DNA of 64,000 nt. Origin: Pythium myriotylum. Lineage: Eukaryota > Oomycota > Peronosporomycetes > Pythiales > Pythiaceae. Below are positions 40,990 through 52,993 of this stretch, piece after piece; position 1 is the stretch's first letter; every line of letters begins with the position of its first letter. The position numbers and the translations under genes are program-made. The notes below the pieces were generated by a model. That model saw nothing but the letters and a program-made list of their open reading frames with translations. It searched no databases and had not been told where the DNA came from. Location: assembly GCA_023091665.1 (NCBI GenBank), contig JALJCQ010000030.1:2606501-2670500 (forward strand). Reading direction: 5' to 3'.

Positions 40990-43900
40990 ATGCCAGTGCC
41001 TTCCCTGTTCAGGCGCAAAAGCAGCGGGACCAAGGACAGGGCACAGGCCAAGAGCAGCGTGGATGAGTGCGTGCAGGCTTTCAGCAGCGACGAGAGCCTC
41101 CTGCAGCTTCACGCAGAGACGACGGAGCTCCTACGGCTCGTGAAGACGCCAGCTAAGAACGCCAAGAGTCCCGGCTGCAAGCGCCACTCCGCCGAAAACT
41201 CGCCAGCCAAGCGTGTACCTCTGCGAGAGACTATTGAGGTGCTAGAAGACGACGACGATGACGAAAAACATGAGGACTCCAAACCGATGAGCGATGGCGC
41301 TGAGCCGACCACTCGACCCGCAAGTTCAGCTCTAGGTCAAGCGAGTGACGCCTCCGACCCGTTCGCATTTGAGGCTGAAGAGGCTCGGGTACGACGGTCA
41401 AACGACACATTCGTTCCTGATATGTCGCCGTCGAAGCGAGACGTTGGTAGGCAGCGAGGCCATTTAACTGCCGAGCGAGAGCGTTTGCGGCGTATTGAAA
41501 GGCAAGAGGTAGCTGCGGCGGAGAGGCTAGCGTACGAAGTGGACAATCGGCCGGTGATCAACCGTATCGAAGACAGCGCCATCAAGGTACGGATAGCCCC
41601 ATCGACTGTTGGTACGTGGCTAATCCCAATCTGTGGTTGCAGATCCAGGCTCATTCAAGAGGTTTCCTCGTTCGTAAGCACACTGACGATAACAAGCGCG
41701 TGAGTAATTTGATGGCAACTAGCTAGCAGCAACCTCATGACTAGGAATTGTAAACTGACGCAGAGAAAAAAGGAAGAGGCGGAGCATGATCGGCGCCGAC
41801 GTGAGGCATCAAGCTGGCACGAAGTGCGCGACATTGAGAGACAGGAAGTGTGGTACTACAACTCAATGACGGGGCAGAGCCAGTGGGAGCGGCCAGCCGA
41901 AATGGCTCCGTTGCCTGAACTGTCTTCGCTCCAACCATCGTCTTCTGACAAGGCAACCTCCAACGGGGTTCTTCCTCGCGTGGGATCGCAAGGCAGCGAC
42001 CTGCCACCACTGTCACCGTCTATGAGCCGCCCTAATAGTAGCAGTAGTTCCGTGAATGGGTCGTCATCACGACCACAGTCGTCGTCTATACGAGAGAAAT
42101 CGTGGTTACCTGCTCTCACCAGCCCAGGTGCAGCATTCGACTACACTAGTGCATCCACTCCGTGGGAATGCGAATCCGTGGCTGGCTCGTCATCCTCCGA
42201 GCAGACAAATCTCTACAGCGAGCGACTTGAAGATGACATCGCAGAATCGGAGCGACATGACTTCTCTCGAGGCCGCCGAGCGACACTCCGTGACGCTGTT
42301 GTAGAGCCCACTGACGACGACGACTGGCAGGTAAACGATTCTCTCTTCCTCGCTGACGGATCCAAGAACAGCAAACTGCGGGATACGATCCGCAATGCGC
42401 TTCAAACGTCGAAGTTCGACTCGATCTCGTCGCTGGTTGCCAGCAACGTTGTGCTACGCAAAAAGCCTGTGAAAGGGCGCCAGTCTCTGCCTGAGTCCGT
42501 GAGCCGTAGCCCGAACCAGAGAACGTCAGCCTCTCCATCGCGTAACCGCGAAATCGTTCTTGGGCGACGCGATGTCCCTATGTTCGTCGCCGTGCTCGAT
42601 AAGCGACCACCAGCTCCCCAATCACACGCGATAAAAGTTAAAAGCAAGCGGAGACCTGTTCCTCTACCCATTGGGACAGATCCACTGAACCCACTCGCCT
42701 CATCCCCACAGATCCGCGACGTTGTCGATCCAGGACTCTATGAAGATTTGGGAGGTCCCATCAACTCAGCGCTGCCAAGCAATGACCAAAGAGCAGTGTC
42801 ACCCGAGAAAACTAGCAACGAGAAGATCTGCTTCAATTGCTGGAGCTCGAGCAACGGGCGTCACTGCGATGCCCATGCCGATGCGAGCGACTTCCGCAAG
42901 ATAAAGAGCGCGGAGAGTGCGCTTATGTGCGCTAACTGGATTCTCGATCAGCTACGGAAAAAATATCGAGCTGAGGAGATTCAAGAGATTTTCATGAAGC
43001 AAAATGCGTCACTTCGTTACGATAAGCGACTGAAGCAGTATGTCACGATTGTAGAGGCAAGGCATCCCATCTACCGCATCACCGAATCACTCACCACGGT
43101 TTGGAACAAGACCATGCGTCGCAAACTTCACACGCGTGCGTGGTTTCGGTCATTCATTGAGCAACTGCGCGCTGGTGGTGTGCCGAAGGCCGATACATCC
43201 ACACCCAAGCTGATGAAGCTGAAAAACACTATCCAAAACAACCGGTGGTGCACCAAGTACAGCGACTCGGTACGAGAGTTCCACCCCAAAGCCCCTACGA
43301 CCGCCAAGAACTTAAGCGGAATGAAACCGGCCATCCCAGATGTGATAATGGTGGATCCAGCCCACCCTCAGCCCCGCCACTGGGTTCTCAAGACGGAATA
43401 TACGAAGCCAATAGAGTTGTACAAGCCACGCAAGTACGAGCTGCCTCCACGGCGTTGTGTGCCAATGCCCACACCAACCTTTCTCGAGGACATCCCGCTG
43501 CCTGTACCTAATGTCTTCATAGATTGCGGCCATATCCTAAGCTGGTTTGAGCGACTCAGCTCTCGCATTACCACTGCAGCCTTGAACAAAGCACTTCTCC
43601 AGATCCAGGCGTGCAGTCCTCCTCGAGGCGTGACGGACGCGCGGCGGACAAAGCACGTCACACCCGTGACTGTCATGTTTGCGACCTTCGGTCGGAAGCC
43701 GACGAAGGGGATGATCGCTGTGGGCGGTCTCAGCGCGGAGCTGCTCATCCATATGCTTGTAACAACATATATTCCAGCGCAGTACGGGCACTTCATTGTG
43801 TTTGACCGTCGTTCGGTCGCCCCGCAACTTACGAAAGACTACGATGCTATGTTTGCGTGCTTGGAAATTGATCCCAAGACCATGATATACGTTGTACGCC

Positions 43901-46394
43901 CCCTTGAGCACGCGCTCAATGTAAGAAGACCACCTTGCATAACGATTGCGACGAAAGTATCTTCCCTAGAGACCGAAGACCTCGCAGCAAATCGGTTCCC
44001 AGGGAACCGACCAGAGCAGACAGGCGAGGAGCTAGCCCGTGGCTTTCGTACGTTTTGGCTCGTCGAGGCGTTTGTTGTGCCGGATCAAGTTGATTTTGTA
44101 TCTGTTGAACCCACCGCGGATGTCCTTTCACCGAACAACACGAGCATGAATCCGACAGTGACCACGAAGGTCGATCGGTTTTACCCGTTCTGCATACCAA
44201 CGACAAAGGAAAACACCCCGATCGAGTTTATCCATTTACTATGGATTGGCCAGAGCAGTCGCAACCAGCCGCAAACGTTCACAACGCTTGGAGCACAGCA
44301 ACCAGGAGACTTCATGAGGAACTCAGATCCGAACGGGGCACTAGGCTTGTGCACAAGCGTAATTTATCGGAGCTGGGCGTACATGCAGAGCTCGCCATAC
44401 GAGGAGTTTTGCACCGATGACGGTATTGCTTACTGGTATGACAAACAGAATGGCGACACGTTTTGGACTCGACCCATCCTGCCGACTGAGAAACACCGTG
44501 GTAAAGATGGAGATGTTGATGGCGTTGTTGTCCACGGGCATGGCGAAGTTGCAACGCTTGGTGTTGGTGCTGACGATGCTCGGTATGCTCAAGATGATGT
44601 ACGAAAGTACATGACGAAGAAGATGGAATCTCCAGAAGAAAAGGACAAACGTATCCAACGAGTTAGCGCGAGCGCACGTAAACACGATCTTGTTGTAACG
44701 CTGGTAGATACGACGACAAAAGACGAGCACGCAACCTCGAAAAAGACATCTTTCACGAAAGTCCAAGTGCCTAAGCTGGAGTTCAAGAAGAAGAACACTT
44801 CAGCTTCCAGCTCTGTGTTGCAGTCGTCTCCAGTAAAAGCGACCGTAGCGCCGCATCAGACGGCACATTCGGTAACGCAAGAATCGATGAAACCTCTAGC
44901 GGAGATGGACGCATCGACAAAACAGTTAATAGCCAGTATCACTCACGCGCTAGGAACGGCTTTGCCCAACAGCTCCGGGGCTCCTAGTGGGGTCGACATG
45001 TTGCAGCTCGGCATCGGCCTTGGGATGGGACTTGGTCTTCGCAGCCAGCAGTCTCACCAACAGACCGAACTGACTCAAAGGAAGAGAAGTGCCGCAGGCT
45101 CTTCGCGGTCGATGCGAAGTCGACCACGCTCAGCTGATAGTCAAGTGACGTTTGCGGAAGACATTGATGAAGGCGGACCCGAGGACGTTGAGAACCCTTC
45201 TGTGCCGACCTCTAGATCTGACGCGAGCTCGTTCAGCGACGAATCGATCACTGGAAGGAGCGTGATGTCCATTGCTACCTCCGTTGATGTGACACCGTCT
45301 CCTGACGAGTTGGAGCTTCTCCCGGAGGCAGAGAAAGCAAAACTCTTGAAGCAACAAGCTGGACTTTATGAAAAGACACCTGGGTATCGCACGCATCCTC
45401 CACCCGGTGAAGGGCAAAGGTGGATTGACAAGCCCATCAACGCTTCAGCCGAAAGCCAAACCGCGGTCGAGGGTTTCTCAGGGTCCCTTCATCAGCGTGT
45501 GGCGTGTCTTCCGAAAGACTTCATCTCTGCAGTAAGCAGCACGAAAACGTGCAGGATGCAAGCCAACTACCTCCCCATCATCAAGAACACGGTAAGTGCC
45601 TGAACTGTCGGCGTTGTAAATTTTCTGGCATTACGTTTCTCCCAACATGCTTCTCCAGAACCAACCGCGCAGTGTCGGCATCGTGCGACCACGCCCAGCC
45701 CTCGTTGAGTGGTTAGCAGCAGAGTACTCTCCTTGGTCCGCTGGTCGATCGATCTTCGGCACACAATTCATCAGGAATTTGATGCAACGCCCCGAGATCA
45801 TCGCGGCTCAAAAAAGTGGGGCTTCTTCACTGGGAACTGACACTAGTGGTAGTCCGACTGGGTCAAGTGTACATGTCGAGAAGAAAGAGAACGTGACACA
45901 GGCAGTAAAGGAGGCGCAACAGCTCGAAACCGTCTTTAGTCTATGTCGCCACGGCAAATATGATGAACTTGAACGGGTACGAGAACCGAGAGATGTTGGA
46001 CGTTGCAATATTGACATGTTCTCTTCAATAGATGATCACAAGTCCCGACTGGACTTTAGCCATCGATGCCAAAGATGTCACGGGCAACACCCTGTTATCG
46101 ATCGCATGCCAGAACAACAACAAGCGCATTGCCAAGCTCTGCCTCCGACGCGGTGCTGACATTAACACACAGAACGTACGCAATACGAATCAAACGTTCA
46201 TCACGGTCATAACTGACTCAAACTTCTTTGTGGAACAGCTCAACGGCCAGACGTTGCTACACTATTGTCACGAGTACGGCTTCCACGACCTCATGGATTA
46301 TCTTTTAGACAAAGGAGCCCGAGACGACATTGTTAATGCTGACGGGCTCACATGCTATGAAGGCCTATCAAAAGAAGCCGTTGACGCCATCTAG
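40990..46394 (+). CDS. Large IQ-WW-WW-ankyrin protein (1699 residues)
   Basis: Six exons (40990-41586, 41643-41699, 41764-45591, 45659-45976, 46032-46175, 46239-46394) keep phase 0 at every junction. The start is MPVPSLFRRKSSGTKD. The tiny 57-base exon 2 encodes an IQ motif (IQAHSRGFLVRKHTDDNKR), predicted to bind calmodulin-like proteins. A WW domain follows (near residues 235-262, EVWYYNSMTGQSQWERP). A second WW-like unit lies near residue 1100 (GIAYWYDKQNGDTFWTRP). Long Ser-rich disordered segments separate them. The C-terminus has ankyrin repeats (GNTLLSIACQNNNKRIAKLC, NGQTLLHYCHEYGFHDLM). Two central beta-rich parts are unnamed. Many oomycete proteins combine these modules in flagellar or cytoskeletal scaffolds; a specific role is not evident. 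It converges on syntaxin 18 with 42 bases between stops. Confidence 0.88.
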
Positions 46395-46436
46395 AGAAGT
46401 ATATACCTCACATTTGTGTGTTCAGTGCTGTATTCT

Positions 46437-47813
46437 TCAGCTGTTGAAATAATGGAGAACGTGGAGGAGAAGAGAGAAGAACGCGTAGAAGCAGAAGATC
46501 ATGAAGCCGTATCCGCTGCCAATCTTCTGAGTCTGTTCCAGAATCTTGTTGCTCTGCTTGATATTGGTCGTAGTTTCCTGCGCGTGGGCGTGGATCATCT
46601 CAATGTCCTTCTGTTGGTCCATAATCTTGTCCGCAAACTGTCCCATGAGGTTTGAAATCTCTGCCATCTTCGCCTCCATTTGTCTGGTAGTCAAGCATAA
46701 TAAGTATCAATCATCAAGGCGCGGAGTCAAGTAGGTCTAGACTCACTTTGCATCTTCGAGATTTTCTTGGAAATGACGGTGCAGTGTGACGTTCTCCATG
46801 TGGAAACGCTCGTGTTCCACCTCTGTGAACTCGACATCATCGTATTGGGACGCGAACACAGGGGTACTCTGAACTGTGGGTGGCCGTTGTGGCCGTCTGT
46901 GGACGAGCTTGGAGGGGGTTTCGGATTGATTACTGTCCACTTCTGGTGCAGTCACTGGCAGTTCGACGCTGCGAGCGGCTACTGAGGTTGACTTCGTCGC
47001 GAGGGCTGTACTGAGAGCGTCTTCTTTGTCAGCAAGCGCCAATCGTTCGTCGTCTGGTAGTAACCTGCAAACGCTTGTTAGTTCAAGAGTAATCAGGCAG
47101 GTCGCAGGGAGCCGCCGAAACCCGTACCGATGTGAGAGCAAGAAGGGCAGTTGCGAGCGGTCCTTCTGAAGTCGCTTGGCGACTGCCGCAATGGCTTTCA
47201 GGCGCTGCAATCTTCGGTTAGAAATCATCGGTACCTATACGCATTGTCATAAGTCCAGACCTCTAGTAGTATTGTCACCACTTCCTTCTCGTGCTCAACG
47301 CGTTCACTTGACGAATCTAGCTCTCACATTGCGACAATGTCAACGCCTTCGGCTAGTGAGCAGGATCTAGCCATGACATACGCGGTAGCAACGTCGCATC
47401 CTGTAGCGCGTCAATTTTGAGCCCGTAGCTTTTGACCAGCTCTGTGACATCCTGAAAGTAGCTTGTCAGGGGTACTCTTTCGGATACGCCAGCCGTCGTC
47501 GACTCACCGCGTCAAACTCGTCCTTCTCGTGTTCGCTCATCTTGGCCGCCCCCTTGATACGGATGAAGAAGCTCGGTTGCGCGTACTTTGGCTGAACAGC
47601 GCGCACTAACTCCTCCAGGTTCACGAGTCCCTGGCGCTACCAAGTCGTCCACTTCAACCGCCCCATTCTCAGCCAAAAGAGCACCAATCTCACCAGCTCC
47701 TCCGCCTCCTCCAAGAAAGGACTCTTTTCTGCGACCATATCCACCACATCCTCCGCCTCGATGCCCGCGAGCCGCCGGAACTCGAGCGTCCGGTCAGTCA
47801 CGGCGACGCCCAT
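46437..47813 (-). CDS. STX18: Syntaxin 18/Ufe1-like Qa-SNARE, seven exons
   Basis: Exons 47694-47813, 47508-47636, 47382-47451, 47261-47316, 47128-47204, 46747-47064 and 46437-46683 join in phase to 338 residues. The 56-base intron 47205-47260 has a clear TTCTAAC branch site. The SNARE helix DIEMIHAHAQETTTNIKQSN is followed by a C-terminal anchor YGFMIFCFYAFFSLLLHVLH, the arrangement of syntaxin 18, which mediates fusion of Golgi-derived vesicles with the ER. The start is uncertain: MGVAVTDRTLEF (47813) is the first in-frame Met, yet the residues before it (TKIRRTIKTAKEV) resemble the family's N-terminus, so the true start may lie in an unseen upstream exon. The acceptor at 47637 could also be six bases further in. 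Confidence 0.85.
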
Positions 47814-47972
47814 TGTCACCTCTTTCGCCGTCTTGATTGTCCTTCGTATCTTCGTCTCATTGGTTGAAAACGAGATATCCCCTAAAATAGGAGAGCTGCT
47901 CACTATTCCAGGACACTGCCGTCCTGACAAGGGGGTACAAGCCACATCTGGAGTCACAGGCGCCTGGAGACC
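47814..47972. promoter_or_regulatory. Short divergent promoter of syntaxin 18 and CDC73
   Basis: Only 159 bases separate the two chosen start codons, so the promoters must overlap. A CTCCTATTTTAG acceptor-like sequence on the minus strand near 47885 could belong to an additional 5' exon of syntaxin 18. Confidence 0.45.
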
Positions 47973-49453
47973 ATGGCGCCGTCGCCGCTCGAGCTGCTCG
48001 CGGCGCTGCGCGAGCACGTGATCAAGGGCCGCGGCGTGGACGTGCAGGCCGACGACGCGGTCTTCGTGGACGTCAACGGCCAGGAGCTGGCGCGCCACCC
48101 CAAGCACGCGCCGACCGCGTACGTCTCCAAGTCCAGCAAGAAACCGTACGACCTGCTCGCCGTCTGGCTCTGCTACAAGCACGCGGCGCTCGCCTTCGTC
48201 GACTACGTGGCCCAGTGCCGCCCGGAGAAGGCCGCGATCGTCTCGACGGTCGACAAGCGCGAGCTCATCGCGTACCTGAAAGGAGATATCGAGACCTCGG
48301 CGCAGATTGTTGGAGAGGACGGCGAGCCCACGGACAAGGCCGGCGACAAGCGCGCAGCAGCGGACGCCAACGGAGACGCCGCGGCCAAGAAGCGCAAGCT
48401 CGAGGCGTCCGGCCGCGACAGCAACAAGGAGAACAAAGTCAACAAGCCCGCGGCCGCGGCTGCTCCGACCGAGGACAAAGAGGCCGACGCCGAGCTCAAG
48501 CAGATCCTCGACAAGGAATACACGCACCGTAACCGGACGACCGTGCTCAATGCGGCCAAGAAGAGCTTCGACCACGTCCTCAAGGCTGTGGAGGCTGCGA
48601 ACGCCGAGACCAAGGAGAAGATCGAGAAGGCGTCCAAAGCCGCACTCGTGGCGCCGGTCGTCGCACGCAAGGAGCAGCAGCCGCTATCCAAGCTCATGCA
48701 GGATAAGATTCACGGTGCGTTGTTGACGAGTTGGAAAAGATCATGTGTTTGTTTCAGAGGACTAATGGGCTCTTTCGCGAGCGTAGGCACTCCGATCATC
48801 GTCGTGCCCGCCGGTTTCTCCGATCTTCTTACGATGCTCAACATTGAGGACTTCCTGGTTAAAGGAGTGTACGCAACAATTCGCGTTTATGCAGGTCTTA
48901 ATGTCGTGCGATGACTAATGAGTAGTGATCCTGTAGGTATGTGTCGAACGCTCAAAAGAAGTCGGAGGGTTGTCGGAAGGCGCAGTCAATTACGATCAAG
49001 CACGAAGAGGACGGAGAGACGTACACGTTCAACGTCGTCGATAACGTCACTCGATTCAAAGACAAGGACTGGTGCGTTAAGAATGCAAGAACTTGTTCGA
49101 TAGCGCAGATCCATCATTCTAATGATGGTATGTCAGGCGGTGTGTTGTGGGCGTGATTGCGTCCGGTCAGGCATGGCAGTTCAAGGGCTGGAAGTGGAAG
49201 TTTCCCGTCGAAGTTTTCAAAAAAGGTAGAGCGAAATCGTGAGTTCCACACCCCTTCGTCCCCATCGATTTACCCTCTCTGTGTAGTCTGTGGCGTCCAT
49301 GTTTACACACAAGGATCAGTTCTAGGAGAAGATATCAAGCAGTGGGACGTCAAGATCTTAATGATCCATCCAGACAAACGTCACCTCGATAAGGTGGCGG
49401 CGAAAGAGTTCTGGCGATACCTCTTCGAGTTCCTCAAGCTCAAGTTGCAGTAA
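47973..49453 (+). CDS. CDC73: CDC73/parafibromin, Paf1 complex subunit
   Basis: Exons 47973-48714, 48787-48868, 48937-49071, 49137-49225 and 49287-49453 join in phase to 404 residues. The N-terminal part carries the Cdc73 N-domain (SPLELLAALREHVIKGRG) and a Lys/Glu-rich linker with a nuclear localisation-like AAKKRKLE. The C-terminal Ras-like fold is clear: GTPIIVVPAGFSDLLTMLN, ASGQAWQFKGWKWKFP and KQWDVKILMIHPDKRHLDK align with human parafibromin. The protein joins the Paf1 complex on RNA polymerase II and promotes elongation-linked histone marks. It is shorter than human (531), mainly in the linker. Confidence 0.95.
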
Positions 49454-50313
49454 TGGGAGAGTCAACGTTCTTTGAATCTGCAGCGGGCAGTGCACCTTTG
49501 TCGATCGATTTGTTTTTGTCTGTTTGGGAATGAGTGAGACAAACGCGTTGCTGAGTGGCTGCAGATTTGAGGAGTGCCCATCTCGCCTTAGGCGATTACT
49601 ATCCTATCTTTTTTGACGCGTTTGGGGAGGTTTCTTGAATTGTAGGGAGGGAATGGTCTTCAGTCCATCGACGACTCTTCAGTGCCACATACCCCAAGAC
49701 GCGACTCCTGGTGGGAGTATTTTGGTCTCACGACGGGGATTGGTGTCAAGCGGTCGGTTACGCGAGCCAACCAGGTCTGTCTAAATGCGTCACGTGTTGG
49801 CGTCGTTCTCACATCAGGGACGGCCTTCAAGTCGTTATATCCAGCTCCGCGTACTTGAGGGAGCTCTGAATCCTAGTGAGAGCAAGTCCTCTGCTTTGCT
49901 CGTAGCTCTGCGACGCCCAAGCGACTGCTGGCTCAATTGAGTGCGAGCTGTTTTGCAAGTGCCTGCTTTCCGATAGCTGGTGTCTTCAGAGGACAGCTGA
50001 CGTAGAGCTACCACTTCAGACATCGTCAACTTTTGCATGCCTCGCGCCACGGACGGTCTCCGTTGTGTCGATCTCGCGTAGCGGAATACCGCCCATCAGT
50101 TCGAATTGCTGAGTTTGCCGTGTGGTTTTCTCCAAGAGCGATTCCTGGAGTCGGCCACCGACCACGAGCAGCAAAGTGGCGCAACTCTGGAATCGCAAAT
50201 ACCAACGAGGCCCATCCACAATCGCCATCACGGATCGAGACGAAGACTGCACTATCGGAGAGCGAACGAACTCGGTACACGGATCCGGAGGAGGGAGGAT
50301 AGGAGCGCAGGCT
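49454..50313. other. Intergenic region before the cyclase-like gene
   Basis: About 860 bases. The frame of the next gene stays open back to 50122 but without an ATG before 50314, so the distal part may be 5' UTR. No repeat or RNA gene is seen. Confidence 0.4.
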
Positions 50314-52914
50314 ATGCCATCCAGCGCCGCGAGTGCAGTGGTGGGTCAAAATGCTAAGGCGAAACTGCCCAATGTTGGCGTATCTGCTGATGGACCCTCA
50401 AACCCAATGACCAAGCCACAGCTCATGACAGCAAAGAGTTCCAGCAAAGTTGCACCAGAGGACCACCCTGTCCCAGTACCGCTGACCCGCGGTGAGCAGC
50501 TCCTGGCATTTTTTGAGAACAAATACGTCAGCGGATGCCTCACGCTGTGCACAATCTTCGCTCTCTTTGGAGACGATATCCGTGTGCTGTGTCCCAAGAG
50601 CGCAGACAACCCATTCTACGACCTCCTCTTCATTTGCTTTCTCCTCTTCTTTGCGGAACTCACCGCGAATGTGTACGCGAGACCAAACTACTTCCAGAAA
50701 GGACTCGGGGGAGCTTTTTACCTGGATCTTGTCTCGACACTCTCGATCATCCCTGACATCGGATGGATCTGGTCCCATGTGGTCGGAACTTCGACAGGAT
50801 CGAGTGCTGGACAGGCCGCAGCGCTGAAAGCTGGTAGAGCTTCTCGTGCTGGCACGAAAGCAGGTAGAATCGTCCGCCTCGTGCGTCTGCTGCGGATTTT
50901 ACGCGTAGTCAAAGCAAACAATAAAGACGCCGATGTCAAAGTCCAGATATCTGAGCCGTCCAAGATCGGCAAGGTCCTTACTGAGAAGACGACCCGTCGA
51001 TTGATTATGCTCGTACTTCTAATCATCATCGTGTCGCCAATCATCGATGGTTCAATTGATCAGACTAGCGATGACTTCCAGAATTCGCAGATTGAGCGAT
51101 TACATCGATATGCACAAGACTTCAACTCGACGGGACAGCTTTCGGAAGACCATTATCGGAAGATGGTTGAGCAGTACGTGCGCGACAGCAACGGTCTCCT
51201 ATTGCAGATGTCGATTGTGAACACGGACAACACAGTGCTGAAGGAATGGATCCAAGCAGTCAAATTTCAGCCACTTGATACTGACGGTGACTGGCTCTAT
51301 GAAGGGCAGTACACTCTAAACTACAATCCTAAGAACGGTTGGACTGCAACCAAGTACCTTTTGGACGATCTTACCTTGCGATATCGTTCAAATGAGTATA
51401 CAATCGTCGAAGAGTGGGGTTGTTATGAGGACAACGAGTGCCTCGATTGCTCTGTTGACACAAGCGCCCAGAAGTGCCACACATGGGCGGCATTTGATGT
51501 ACGATCCGTCTACCACGATATTGCGTGGCTCAACATCGGGAAGACAATATTGGTGATTTTTTGCCTGGGTGTTTCAATCTTTGTCCTCACGAAAGATGCC
51601 GAGACGATGGTTATTGGGCCTATCGAACGAATGATGCGGCTAGTAAAGCAGCTCGCGGAGAATCCTCTAGGCGCGACTGAGGCGAAGAAGGAGCTTTACG
51701 AAGAGTACTCAGATGCCAAGACTGGAGATGACTATGAAACTAAGATGCTCGAGCAAACGCTTGGAAAGATTGGGCGCCTTCTTCAAGTTGGTTTCGGCGC
51801 AGCCGGGACAGAAATCATTGCGAAGAACATGGGTGGTGCTGGAGAGCTAGATGTAATGATCCCTGGCAAGAAAATCACGTCAATTTTCGGATTTGGCATC
51901 ATAGAACATTTCACCGAGACGTGTTCACTGCTGGAGGAGGATGTTATTACCTATATCAACACGATCGCTGAGATTGTGCATGGTGACGCGAACTGTTTCC
52001 ACGGTGCTGCGAATAAGAACATTGGGGCTGCATTTCTGCTCGCATGGAAGATGTGCGACGGCACGTTGCCTGGTATGCGAGACCCTCGTGACCCTGCAGA
52101 CAAACCTCGTATGGATCCGGCCGAGAAGGCGAGGCGGCGAGAAGGCATTTATGTCAAGAGTGTCGGCATGGGCACCGTAGCACGCCGCATCCAACCGCAA
52201 GAGCTCGTGGATAGTGCACTCACGGCAGTGCTCAAGATGCGCGTTGACCTACACAACGCCAATCACCATGGCACGCTGCTCAAGTACTGTACAAACAGAA
52301 AGCTCCAAACGGCATTTGAAGAGTTCGAAGTTCATTTGGGGTTTGGACTTCACATTGGGTGGGCAATCGAAGGTGCGATTGGCTCCAAGTACAAGATTGA
52401 TGCCTCCTATTTGTCTCCAAACGTGAACATGGCCGCTCGTCTTGAGGCCGCGACGGGCCAGTTTGACGTGCCGATGCTGATATCTGAGTGGGTTGTCGAC
52501 GAGTTGTCGCCCGAAGCTAAACGATTCTGTCGCAAGATCGACCGTGTGATGGTCAAGGGTAGCGAGATCCCAATGGACTTGTGGACATTCGACATTGGCC
52601 ACTACCCTGTCGAGGGGCTCCTTCCCACGATCTTGCCAGACGGTACCCAGAAGCCCGTGGACTACACCAACGATGTAATTTTTAAGATCCTCCAAGAAAA
52701 CATCCCGCGTGGCTTCTTCGACAACTTTAACGAAGGGATCGGAGCCTACTTTGGTGGCAAATGGGATGTCGCACGCGAGAAACTCACGGCAGCCAACCAG
52801 ATATGGGAGGATGGACCCACCAAGGTAGTGCTCAAGGTTATGGACAACGAGAGCAAAGGGACTTTCGTGGCACCTGCTTGGTGGAAAGGTTATCGCCAAC
52901 TCACTGAGAAGTAG
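50314..52914 (+). CDS. Voltage-sensor-like membrane protein fused to a degenerate class III cyclase
   Basis: Single exon, 866 residues, from ATG 50314. The N-terminal region has helices like S1-S3 (LTLCTIFALFGDDIRVLC, LLFICFLLFFAELTANVY, then a short helix in YLDLVSTLSIIPDIGWIW). An S4-like helix RIVRLVRLLRILRVVK has Arg at every third position. One helix (LIMLVLLIIIVSPII), a large Cys-bearing extracellular segment and another helix (ILVIFCLGVSIFVLTKD) follow. No K-channel filter sequence is visible. The C-terminal half is a class III nucleotide-cyclase fold: SIFGFGIIEHFTE replaces the usual FADI/FT segment with Gly at the metal Asp, the second Asp is also missing (NKNIGAAF), while NVNMAARLE keeps the Asn/Arg pair. 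Catalysis is doubtful. It converges on the CCCH gene with 79 bases between. Confidence 0.85.
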   Translation: MPSSAASAVVGQNAKAKLPNVGVSADGPSNPMTKPQLMTAKSSSKVAPEDHPVPVPLTRGEQLLAFFENKYVSGCLTLCTIFALFGDDIRVLCPKSADNPFYDLLFICFLLFFAELTANVYARPNYFQKGLGGAFYLDLVSTLSIIPDIGWIWSHVVGTSTGSSAGQAAALKAGRASRAGTKAGRIVRLVRLLRILRVVKANNKDADVKVQISEPSKIGKVLTEKTTRRLIMLVLLIIIVSPIIDGSIDQTSDDFQNSQIERLHRYAQDFNSTGQLSEDHYRKMVEQYVRDSNGLLLQMSIVNTDNTVLKEWIQAVKFQPLDTDGDWLYEGQYTLNYNPKNGWTATKYLLDDLTLRYRSNEYTIVEEWGCYEDNECLDCSVDTSAQKCHTWAAFDVRSVYHDIAWLNIGKTILVIFCLGVSIFVLTKDAETMVIGPIERMMRLVKQLAENPLGATEAKKELYEEYSDAKTGDDYETKMLEQTLGKIGRLLQVGFGAAGTEIIAKNMGGAGELDVMIPGKKITSIFGFGIIEHFTETCSLLEEDVITYINTIAEIVHGDANCFHGAANKNIGAAFLLAWKMCDGTLPGMRDPRDPADKPRMDPAEKARRREGIYVKSVGMGTVARRIQPQELVDSALTAVLKMRVDLHNANHHGTLLKYCTNRKLQTAFEEFEVHLGFGLHIGWAIEGAIGSKYKIDASYLSPNVNMAARLEAATGQFDVPMLISEWVVDELSPEAKRFCRKIDRVMVKGSEIPMDLWTFDIGHYPVEGLLPTILPDGTQKPVDYTNDVIFKILQENIPRGFFDNFNEGIGAYFGGKWDVAREKLTAANQIWEDGPTKVVLKVMDNESKGTFVAPAWWKGYRQLTEK

Positions 52915-52993
52915 TCGATTGTGGAAAAAGCTTAGGATCTCCCCATCTAGGATACTGTCTGCCCGAACTTTGTACCATAGATAAATATTGTTC

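Noticed and set aside
47205..47260. A 23-base intron ending CCGAAG in syntaxin 18
   Set aside because: The 56-base alternative starting GTCTGG has a TTCTAAC branch site, a TTGCAG end and keeps frame.
50122..50313. N-terminal extension of the cyclase-like protein
   Set aside because: The frame is open but contains no ATG before 50314, so it was treated as 5' UTR.
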